From Massilia litorea (GTDB lineage Bacteria; Pseudomonadota; Gammaproteobacteria; Burkholderiales; Burkholderiaceae_D): DNA of 64,000 nucleotides. The stretch is taken from assembly GCF_015101885.1 (NCBI RefSeq), contig NZ_CP062941.1:5084001-5148000 (forward strand), in the 5' to 3' direction. Shown here piece after piece: positions 57,146-64,000 of this stretch (positions within the stretch are counted from its first letter, which is position 1; the number at the start of each line of letters is the position of its first letter). The translations under genes and the position numbers were made by a program. The notes beneath the pieces are model-generated. The model made no database searches and was not told where the DNA came from. It saw only the letters and a program-made list of their open reading frames with translations.

Positions 57146-58783
57146 TCAGCGCTTGACCCGCCCGAACGCATCCCCCTGCTTCCACGTCGGCATGGCCGGC
57201 GCGTTCGCCACCGCATAGCCCAGGTTCAGCGTGAACTGGGCCTGCTGCGTCATGCCCGACAAATCCCAGTTCGCGTGGTACTCGTCCGTCACCTGGTGGT
57301 AGTCGCCCTTGAAGCCGACCATGGTGGCGCTCGCGCGCGCATGGTCGTGCTCGAACTCGAAATGGCCGTCGCCCGAGAACACGGCCGAGCCGACATTAAA
57401 GGCCGGCACGCCCGCCTTGGCGAAATTGAAGTGGTCGGCGCGGAAGTAGGCGCCGGACAGGTCGGGAATGGTCGGCGCCAGGGTCAAGCCCATCTTTTTC
57501 GCCACCGCCGCCGCCGTGCCATACAGGCTGCTGCGCTCGGCGCCGGGCACGCCGATGTCCTTCGTGCGGCCGACGAAGTTCAGGCTGTCAAGGTTCAGGT
57601 CGGCGGCGGTCCTGGCCAGCGGGATCACCGGGTTGGCGACATAGGCGGCGCTGCCCAACAAACCCTGCTCTTCGGCGGCCGGCCACAGGAAGACCTGGGT
57701 GCGGCGCGCGGGTTTGCGCACCGCCTCGGCCGCCATCGCCAGCAGCGCGGCGCTGCCGGTGGCGTTGTCGACCGCGCCGTTGAAGATGCGGTCGCGCCCT
57801 TCCGGGATGTTCTGGTCGATGCCGAGGTGGTCCCAATGCGCCGAATACACGACCACCTGCTCCTTCAGCTTCGGATCCGTACCCGGCACGATGCCGACCA
57901 CGTTGAAATCCTCGACCTGGCGGATCGCCGATTTCAGCTCGACGTGGGCGGCGGTCTTCAGGTCGACCGGCGTGAAGTCGCGCCGCTCGGCCTGGGCGCG
58001 CAGCTTGTCCAGATCGAAACCGGCGGCCGCGAACAGTTCGCGCGCGGTGTCTTCCTGCAGCCAGCCCTCGATGCGGTTGCCGGCGCCGGCCAGGTGGAAG
58101 CGCTCGTGCGAGAAGCTGTTGGCCGGCACGCTCCAGGCATAGGATGCCGATGGCGTGGTGTGGATCAGCAGCGCGCCGGCGGCGCCGCGGCGCACGGCCT
58201 CTTCGAATTTGTACAGCCAGCGGCCGTACCAGGTATAGGCCTTGCCGGCGAAGCGGTTCGGTTCATCAGCGGTGGGCTGCGGGTCGTTGACCATCATGAC
58301 GAGGATCTTGCCCTTCACGTCGACGCCCTTGTAGTCGTCCCATTTCTCTTCCGGCGCACTGACGCCGTAGCCGACGAAGACCAGCGGCGCGTCGAAGGAC
58401 AGGCCCGTTTGCCCGCTGCCGGTGCCGAACACGATGCCCTCGCCCAGCTTCGGATTCAGGCGCTTGCCGCCGGCGTCGAAACTCACCGCGCTGCCCGGCA
58501 GCAGGCGGGTGCCTTCGATGGCGACCTTCTGGCGGTAGCCGCCCGATGGCATGGGTTTCAAACCGATCGCCGCGGCCTGGGTTTCGAGGTAGCGCACCGC
58601 CAGCGCGCCGCCGCGCTGGCCGGTACCGCGGCCCTCGAGCAGGTCGTCGGCGAGGAAGGACAGGTGGGCACGCAGCGCCGCTTCGGAGATGGCGGGCGCC
58701 TCTTGCGCAAGGGCGCTGCAGGACAGGGACAAGGCGGAGAAGGCAGAGAAAGCGGCGCGGGCGGCCAGGGGGCGAAGACGCAT
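57146..58783 (-). CDS. Secreted M28-family metallopeptidase
   Basis: 545 aa from the ATG at 58781-58783, which opens a signal peptide ending ALAQ. A PA domain (about 130-260) is inserted before the catalytic domain. Zinc ligands and catalytic residues: YSAHWDHLG, NGAVDNATGSAAL, AAEEQGLLGS and the late KGDYHQVTDEY. It is a periplasmic or outer-membrane-associated aminopeptidase. Monocistronic. Confidence 0.93.
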   Translation of the reverse strand: MRLRPLAARAAFSAFSALSLSCSALAQEAPAISEAALRAHLSFLADDLLEGRGTGQRGGALAVRYLETQAAAIGLKPMPSGGYRQKVAIEGTRLLPGSAVSFDAGGKRLNPKLGEGIVFGTGSGQTGLSFDAPLVFVGYGVSAPEEKWDDYKGVDVKGKILVMMVNDPQPTADEPNRFAGKAYTWYGRWLYKFEEAVRRGAAGALLIHTTPSASYAWSVPANSFSHERFHLAGAGNRIEGWLQEDTARELFAAAGFDLDKLRAQAERRDFTPVDLKTAAHVELKSAIRQVEDFNVVGIVPGTDPKLKEQVVVYSAHWDHLGIDQNIPEGRDRIFNGAVDNATGSAALLAMAAEAVRKPARRTQVFLWPAAEEQGLLGSAAYVANPVIPLARTAADLNLDSLNFVGRTKDIGVPGAERSSLYGTAAAVAKKMGLTLAPTIPDLSGAYFRADHFNFAKAGVPAFNVGSAVFSGDGHFEFEHDHARASATMVGFKGDYHQVTDEYHANWDLSGMTQQAQFTLNLGYAVANAPAMPTWKQGDAFGRVKR

Positions 58784-58857
58784 CGATTGGTTCCGTCGGG
58801 AGTGAAAGGATGCGCAACATGTTACCGCAGCGCGAACGCGCGCGGCGGCATGACCGA

Positions 58858-60228
58858 TTACAGCGGGACGCGTTCCAGCGCGCGCTTGAGGGCATCGAAG
58901 CAGCGCGCATCGAGGGCCGTGCCGACCGTCTTCTCCATCATCTCGAGCGCCTGCGGCACCGGAATCGCGCCGCGGTAGGGGCGCTCGGCGGTGATGGCAT
59001 CGAAGATGTCGGCGGTGGTGATGATGCGCGTCTCGATGTCGATCTGGTCGCCTGACAGGCCGCGCGGATAGCCGCCGCCGTCGAGGCGCTCGTGGTGGGC
59101 GCCGGCGATGCGGCCCAGTTCCGCGAAGGCGCTGATGCGGCCCAGGATGGTTTCGGTGAATTCGGCGTGCTGGCGCACGGCGGCCCATTCCTCGCGGTCG
59201 AGGGCGCCGGCCTTGTCCAGCACACTGTTGCTGACGCCGAGCTTGCCGACGTCATGCAGCAGCGCGCCGCGCTTGAGCCAGCGGCGGCGTTCGGCGGACA
59301 AGCCGAGGGCTTCGGCGATCATGTCGGTGTAGAGCGCCACGCGCCCGCTATGGCCGCTGGTATAGGGACTCTTCGAGTCGACCACCTGGCCGAAGGCGGC
59401 GGCGATGTCGTCCAGGTAGTCGTCGTCGAGCGGGATCGTGTGCTCGGCCGGCTCCATGGCGAACACGGTCTTGTCGAGGTCTTTTGACGCGAGCATGTCC
59501 CAGAAGGCCTCATTCTTCGCGACGCGCTCGAAGGCGTCGACCAGGCGCGGGTCGAACCAGCTGCCGGCACGCATACGCGCTTCCTTCAGGGCGGCGGCGC
59601 GCCCGCCGTCGGCATGGAAGACGTCGACCACCTGCGCCAGCAGGGCGATGCGGGCGTAGACCGGAATGGCCTCCCCCGCCAGCTGGGCCGGCTTGCCCTT
59701 GCCGTTGAAATGTTCGTCGAGGCTGTAGATGCCGTTCGCGACGCGCTCGGGAAAGCGCAGCAGGCGGGCGATCTCGGCGCCGCGCGAGCAGCGGGTGGCG
59801 ATCATCTCCTGGGCGATCGCGGGACCGTCGCGCAGGATCGTCATCACGCTGCGGAAGCGCTCGGCCAGGCCCGCCTTCAGGCCGGTATGCTTGAGCACGA
59901 AGCCGAGCACCTGCGGCAGGCTGTCGCCGACCGTCTTGAATTCGCGCTTGAAGTCGAGGTCGTCCGTCAGGTAGAGCTCGCAGATGCGCGCGGCGTTGCT
60001 GCTGCAGCCGAGGTCTTTCAGCAGCAGGGTGTAATACAGCTCCCACAACTGCTCCGAATTCATCCCGGCGTCGCGCCCGATGTGCATGCCGATCCAGCAG
60101 ACGCGCACGCAATGGCCGGCCGGCTGGCCTTCGGTGATGTCGAGCGCATAGCTCAGCGAGCCGATCAGCTCGGACAGTTTCAGGTCCGTCGGCTGGATGG
60201 TGGCGGCTGTATGGGGGAATCGGTCCAT
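58858..60228 (-). CDS. HD-GYP-domain protein (c-di-GMP phosphodiesterase-like)
   Basis: 456 aa from the ATG at 60226-60228. The C-terminal half (about 260-456) is an HD-GYP domain with SGHSGRVALYTDMIA, LLHDVGKLG and HHERLDGGGYPRGL, all metal residues present. The first half is a degenerate HD repeat (GHCVRVCWIGMHIG, LLLKDLGCSSN) that has lost HD ligands and may be regulatory. It would break down c-di-GMP and thus oppose the cyclase at 33 kb. Confidence 0.9.
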   Translation of the reverse strand: MDRFPHTAATIQPTDLKLSELIGSLSYALDITEGQPAGHCVRVCWIGMHIGRDAGMNSEQLWELYYTLLLKDLGCSSNAARICELYLTDDLDFKREFKTVGDSLPQVLGFVLKHTGLKAGLAERFRSVMTILRDGPAIAQEMIATRCSRGAEIARLLRFPERVANGIYSLDEHFNGKGKPAQLAGEAIPVYARIALLAQVVDVFHADGGRAAALKEARMRAGSWFDPRLVDAFERVAKNEAFWDMLASKDLDKTVFAMEPAEHTIPLDDDYLDDIAAAFGQVVDSKSPYTSGHSGRVALYTDMIAEALGLSAERRRWLKRGALLHDVGKLGVSNSVLDKAGALDREEWAAVRQHAEFTETILGRISAFAELGRIAGAHHERLDGGGYPRGLSGDQIDIETRIITTADIFDAITAERPYRGAIPVPQALEMMEKTVGTALDARCFDALKRALERVPL

Positions 60229-60338
60229 GGCTGAATTATTGCCGTGATGAAATAAGCCATTGTACTCAGCAATATCTCCCTGTGCGCCCGGGGCTGGCGA
60301 TTCGTGATGTTCGCCAGCTAAATTGTGCTGTTCTGTCG

Positions 60339-61325
60339 TCAGGCCGCCACGGCGCTGGGGCCGGGTGCCGCATGCAGACGCACCGACCAGGTGACGCCGA
60401 GCACCAGCAGCGCGATGGCGGCGAGTTCGAGCAGACGCGGCGCCTGCGCACGCCAGACGAAACCGTAGAGCATGGCGGACACCGTCTCGAACAGGATCAG
60501 CTGGCCTGTCAGCGTGACCGGCAGGCGCCGGCTGGCGATGTTCCACAGCTGGTTGCCGATCACCGAGGCGCCCAGCGCCAGCAAACCGTTATAAGCCCAG
60601 AACAGGAACCAGTCGCGCGCGGGCGCAGCCGCCTCGAGGACGCCGGCGTGGGAGAACAACAGGCTGGCGGCGCCGATCGGCAAGGCGACCAAGCCGCTGG
60701 CCAGGCCGTAGAGCGAGGACCACTGGCCGCCGCTGAACTGGGGGTTGCGCTTCAGGTAGCGCGCATTGTCGACGGCATACCAGGTCCAGCAGGCGAGCGC
60801 GCCGACGGCGCAGGCCAGGCCGAGCACGGTCGAGGACAAGGGCGCCCCGCCCGCTTTGGCATGCTGGAAGGCGTCGACATTGATGCAGGCGATCGCGATG
60901 CCGACGATGGCAAGCGGCGCGGCCAGGCGCCGCAGCGGCACCGCGCCCTGGTCGCGCCGGCCGAGCAAGGTAACGGCCACCGGGATCAGTCCGATGATGA
61001 GCGAGGTCGGCGCCACCCCGGCCAGTTTCACGCCCAGCGCCAGCAGCATGTAGTAGACGAGGTTGCCGCTCAGCGCCTGGCGCAGCAGGGCAAGATAATC
61101 GGGCGGGGCGAGACGGCGCAGCAGGCGGCGCAAACCCGGCAGCATCAGCCCGAAGGAGATTGCGCCATAGGCCAGGTAACGCCCGACCGCCAGTTCGACC
61201 GGGGTAAAGCCCGGCAACAATTCCGGCACGATGAACACCATGCCCCACAAGGCGCCGGCCAGCACGCCACACAATACTCCAGTCAACACATGCGCTCCAG
61301 CGACCTGCTGCGGCGCCCGAGGCAT
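60339..61325 (-). CDS. EamA/DMT-family transporter
   Basis: 328 aa from the ATG at 61323-61325 (the longer frame adds a Cys/Arg-rich leader that does not look like a transporter). About ten membrane helices in two EamA halves, with GVLAGALWGMVFIVPELLP in the first. The family exports amino acids or related metabolites; the substrate is unknown. Single gene. Confidence 0.87.
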   Translation of the reverse strand: MPRAPQQVAGAHVLTGVLCGVLAGALWGMVFIVPELLPGFTPVELAVGRYLAYGAISFGLMLPGLRRLLRRLAPPDYLALLRQALSGNLVYYMLLALGVKLAGVAPTSLIIGLIPVAVTLLGRRDQGAVPLRRLAAPLAIVGIAIACINVDAFQHAKAGGAPLSSTVLGLACAVGALACWTWYAVDNARYLKRNPQFSGGQWSSLYGLASGLVALPIGAASLLFSHAGVLEAAAPARDWFLFWAYNGLLALGASVIGNQLWNIASRRLPVTLTGQLILFETVSAMLYGFVWRAQAPRLLELAAIALLVLGVTWSVRLHAAPGPSAVAA

Positions 61326-61419
61326 GCCGCGAAAACACGATTGTGCCAGAGTCGGCCGGCGGGCGTTGGCGTGCCTGCCGCGCATTAATGCATGGCACGC
61401 AGGATTCAGAAACGACGAA

Positions 61420-61457
61420 GCGCCGCACACGTGGTCGAACGACCGGTGTGGCGGCGC
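61420..61457 (-). terminator. Long hairpin downstream of the KGG protein gene
   Basis: GCGCCGCACAC and GTGTGGCGGCGC pair with one bulge, with a second stem GGTCG/CGACC nested inside. On the minus strand it is followed by TTCGTCGTTT, an imperfect T-tract. It lies about 90 bases after the KGG stop. Confidence 0.45.
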
Positions 61458-61548
61458 GTTTGCACGGTCGGAGTGGGAGTCCCCGCCGCTACCTGCATCA
61501 GCCTGCCCTGCGGCCGAGGCCGCTCAGGCAGGGTAGGATGACAACTAC

Positions 61549-61974
61549 TTAGCGCTTGTTGTCGTTCTTGTGGCTTTGACGGCCGGCTTCGGCGTGCTGC
61601 TCGGGCGAGCCGCCGCGGGTGTTGCCACCCTGGCCGCCCTGGTTGCCGCCCTGGTTGCCCCCGCGGCCGGCCTGGTTACCGCCCTGGCCGCCGCTCTGCT
61701 GGCTGCCGCCGCCACCCGACTGGTTGTTGCCGTCGTTCTTGTGGCTCATCGAGCCGGCACGGCGTGCTTCTTCCGAGTTGAACTCGTGCGCGTTACCGGA
61801 TGCGTGTGCTGCACGACCGCCTTCGCTGGCGATCTCGCGCTGGCGATCCGGATCCATCGATGCGAAGCCGCGGTTGCTGGTATCGCCGCTCTGCTTGCTG
61901 CCCTGGTTACCCTGGTTGCCGCCCTGGTTGCCCTGGTTGCCGCCCTTGTTACCACCTTGGTTGTTCGATGCCAT
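61549..61974 (-). CDS. KGG-motif stress-induced protein with Asn/Gln/Gly repeats
   Basis: 141 aa. Of two adjacent ATGs the second (61972-61974) has the better spacing from AGGAGG. The centre holds two general-stress KGG-type motifs (RQREIASEGGRAAHASG and SEEARRAGSMSHKN), and a third short one closes the protein (SPEQHAEAGRQSHKN). They are linked by GGNQGGNQ low-complexity runs. Related to YciG/GsiB-like hydrophilic stress proteins, which are desiccation- or stationary-phase-induced. Highly soluble, probably disordered. Confidence 0.88.
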   Translation of the reverse strand: MASNNQGGNKGGNQGNQGGNQGNQGSKQSGDTSNRGFASMDPDRQREIASEGGRAAHASGNAHEFNSEEARRAGSMSHKNDGNNQSGGGGSQQSGGQGGNQAGRGGNQGGNQGGQGGNTRGGSPEQHAEAGRQSHKNDNKR

Positions 61975-62231
61975 CATTGCCTCCTGTTATGAGTGAAGTG
62001 CCAGCCTCGGAATCGGCTGAGACAGGTACATCCTAGTCATCGCGAAGCGTAGTGACCACTTAGCGCGTCCCGTCGCCGGGTAGGACTAGACCCCATTGGC
62101 TTGTCGTCCAGGACTTCCAATTTTGAGTGCAATTTTTCTCTTTCGACAGCATCGTCGCTCATCTTCTGCTCTGCGAAACACTCCATCCAGCCGAAGGCAG
62201 CGGCCGCAGCCGGTGCCCTCGGTGGGCCGGC

Positions 62232-62813
62232 TCAGCCCTTCCTGCGGCGGCGCGCGGCCATCACGCTCGCCATGCACAGGGCCGGCAGCAGCAGCGCAAC
62301 AGTGGACGGCTCGGGGACCTCGGCGCTGATGGCGAAGGTGTCGCCGGCAGCCAGGCCGCGCGTATCGAGGAACCAATCGGTCTGGTTCGCCAGCGCCAGC
62401 GGATTACCGAAGTGGAATTCTGCCCACTCGGGTGAAGCGAAAGCGATGCCGGCGGCGTCCGCGCCATGGGTGACGCCGCCCAGCGTGCCGAAGGTTGGCG
62501 TCACGCTGCCGGCCGCCAGGTAAGAAATCCCCTGCAGGTTGAAGTAAAAACCGTTCAGCGCCGCCCCGCTCAGGTTGCGCACGATGGCATTCAGGCTCAG
62601 CGGTCCGAGCAGGTCGTCCGCCTCGATCACGAAGCGCAGCGTGGTCGGGCTCAGGTGTTCCAGGTCGAGGTCGAAGGAGACGGCGCCCGGACCGCTGTAA
62701 TCGGTGACCGTATTCGCGGCCGAGCCGGTCGAACCGAGCAGGAGCGCGGCGTCGGCCGAGGTCGAGAAGGACAGCGCGGCCACCAGCGCGGCGGCATATT
62801 TGGCGAAATGCAT
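62232..62813 (-). CDS. PEP-CTERM-anchored secreted protein
   Basis: 193 aa. Signal peptide (cleavage after ADA), a beta-rich middle with no known domain, and the sorting signal VPEPSTVALLLPALCMASVM followed by a basic tail. Such tails are cut by exosortase and the protein is moved to the envelope or exopolysaccharide. It starts 29 bases after the PhoX-like gene ends and is probably its operon partner. Exosortase is not in this window. Confidence 0.92.
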   Translation of the reverse strand: MHFAKYAAALVAALSFSTSADAALLLGSTGSAANTVTDYSGPGAVSFDLDLEHLSPTTLRFVIEADDLLGPLSLNAIVRNLSGAALNGFYFNLQGISYLAAGSVTPTFGTLGGVTHGADAAGIAFASPEWAEFHFGNPLALANQTDWFLDTRGLAAGDTFAISAEVPEPSTVALLLPALCMASVMAARRRRKG

Positions 62814-62842
62814 GGAGTTTCCCTATTTTTCGATGATGATGA

Positions 62843-64000
62843 TTACAGCGGGCCCTTGGCCCATGGGCCGGCGATCGCGAAGGTGATACCGGGCGTCTGG
62901 ATGTTCACGAACAGGTAGCGGCCGGTCGGATCGAAGCAGGCGCCGGCGAATTCGTTGGCGCGGTGGTCGCCCGCCAGGCCCGCCTGCTTGCCCGCGCCCT
63001 GCAGCTGGGACGCGGTCAGCACGACATTGTTCTTGGCGAAGATATAGGCGTCGCCCTGCCCCGTGATGCCCATCAGGCGCTGGCCGAAGCCGAACGAATC
63101 GGTGGCGGCGGTCGAGGCGTCTTCGCAGATCAGGATCGCGTTGCGCGGGCTCACCGTCAGGTTGTCGCCCATGTTGCCGACCAGCGGGCTCGGGCTCGAA
63201 TAGATGCAGGTCAGCACTTGGGTTGCCAGGTCCAGTTCCCAGATCGCACCGCGTTGGACGGCGCCGCCCGCGGTATCCATGATGAACATCTTGCCCTGCG
63301 CGAACCAGATGCCTTCGCCGCGGTTCATGCGCAGCGCGCCCAACTGCCAGCCCTGGACAAACGGACCGGCGGCATTCGTGATTGCGATGCCGGTCTGGCC
63401 GACGGCATTGCCGCGATTCGCGTCCGGGTCGGCAATGGTTACCCATTCCAGCTCGTAACGCGCGTTCAGCTGCGCGGTGGCCAGGTTGGCGTTGGGCATG
63501 CCCTTGACCTTGGCCATCTGCAGCACCCCACCCAGCGCCAGCGAACCTGGCGCACCCGTTTTGACGTCCGGCACGTAGCGATAGAAACCCGACTTGCCCG
63601 AGCTGTCTTCGGTCTGGTAGACGTTGCCGGTCACCGGGTCGACGGCTGCCGCTTCGTGGCCGAAGCGGCCCATGCCGACGATCGGCAGGCCGGTGGTCAG
63701 GGCCGGATCAGGATGGACTTCGAACACATAGCCGTGCTTGCGGCCCGACGCGCTGACGGCGTCCGAGCTGACTTCCTCGCAGCTGAGCCAGGTGCCCCAG
63801 GGGGTAATGCCGCCGGCGCAGTTGGTCTGCGTGCCGCCCAGGCTCGGCGTCATGCTGACCCAGTTCCCGTCGCGGAAGACCAGGTTGGTCGTGCCGCCGC
63901 CGAACTTGTTGCTCGAGCTGGCCGTGCTGTTGCCGCTGTCATAGACGCCGGGTGCGTTGATAAAATTGCCGGCCGAGGTGGCGCCGACTTCGTGGTTCCG
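62843..64000 (-). CDS. PhoX/DUF839-family protein, N-terminus beyond the window
   Basis: At least 386 residues, open to the window edge. Matches the DUF839/PhoX family: NHE near the visible start, CAGGITPWGTWLSCEE, VFEVHPDP and AAAVDPVTGNVYQTED. PhoX enzymes are secreted calcium/iron-dependent alkaline phosphatases, though many DUF839 members are untested. The start and signal peptide are not visible. The PEP-CTERM gene follows 29 bases downstream. Confidence 0.88.
   Translation of the reverse strand, partial: RNHEVGATSAGNFINAPGVYDSGNSTASSSNKFGGGTTNLVFRDGNWVSMTPSLGGTQTNCAGGITPWGTWLSCEEVSSDAVSASGRKHGYVFEVHPDPALTTGLPIVGMGRFGHEAAAVDPVTGNVYQTEDSSGKSGFYRYVPDVKTGAPGSLALGGVLQMAKVKGMPNANLATAQLNARYELEWVTIADPDANRGNAVGQTGIAITNAAGPFVQGWQLGALRMNRGEGIWFAQGKMFIMDTAGGAVQRGAIWELDLATQVLTCIYSSPSPLVGNMGDNLTVSPRNAILICEDASTAATDSFGFGQRLMGITGQGDAYIFAKNNVVLTASQLQGAGKQAGLAGDHRANEFAGACFDPTGRYLFVNIQTPGITFAIAGPWAKGPL

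Noticed and set aside
57146..59188. Extended frame upstream of the M28 peptidase
   Set aside because: It runs antisense-like through the intergenic space and into the HD-GYP gene; the ATG at 58783 begins a clean signal peptide.

Overview
The window is about 64 kb of high-GC DNA, densely packed with genes on both strands. Gene content and protein style point to a betaproteobacterium of the Oxalobacteraceae (Massilia/Telluria-like): a T6SS VgrG module, PEP-CTERM and PhoX-type secreted proteins, LemA/TPM proteins, c-di-GMP enzymes, and intergenic GTAGGGTGGGC palindromes. The genus is inferred, not proven.

Layout. 1-2.5 kb: tail of a DUF3597 gene, a zinc-ribbon membrane protein, and trpS. Upstream of trpS lies what looks like a complete tryptophan attenuator: a leader peptide with two adjacent Trp codons, then a strong terminator. 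2.8-11.5 kb: a glycosidase-RmlD fusion, a P450 with an overlapping membrane cytochrome-like gene and a divergent AraC regulator, a KefB-type antiporter and a CoA transferase. 12-18.8 kb: a T6SS island with VgrG, a frameshifted effector and two Imm71/72-like immunity genes; the effector and immunity part is clearly AT-richer than its surroundings. 18.9-24.9 kb: an MFS exporter, a four-gene J-domain operon of unknown role, and glnS. 25-28.4 kb: an orphan CHASE histidine kinase and a GRDP-like protein ending in six near-identical AYCLGPG repeats.

28.4-41.8 kb is mostly housekeeping and signalling: SDRs, a ferredoxin-type reductase, an MFS exporter, a ribosome hibernation-like protein, a BtuF-like protein, a diguanylate cyclase, sbcB, pyrF, lemA with two TPM genes, a candidate small RNA, a VanZ-like protein and a Ser/Gly-rich lipoprotein. 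42-47.1 kb is a tightly overlapping galactose operon: galT, an M24-fold protein that has lost metal ligands, galK and a GH2 glycosidase. A galM homologue lies separately at 56 kb. 47.5-61.3 kb holds an M20 dipeptidase, pirin, asparaginase II, a lipase-like hydrolase, a UDG-fold protein, a large hybrid kinase, an M28 peptidase, an HD-GYP protein and a DMT exporter. 61.5-64 kb holds a KGG stress protein, a PEP-CTERM protein and a PhoX/DUF839 protein cut by the window edge.

The observations most worth following up are the trpS attenuator, the repeat-bearing GRDP protein, the metal-ligand-poor M24 protein inside the galactose operon, the J-domain operon, and the three-hairpin RNA candidate near 39.9 kb. 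No tRNA, rRNA, CRISPR array or complete insertion sequence was seen.
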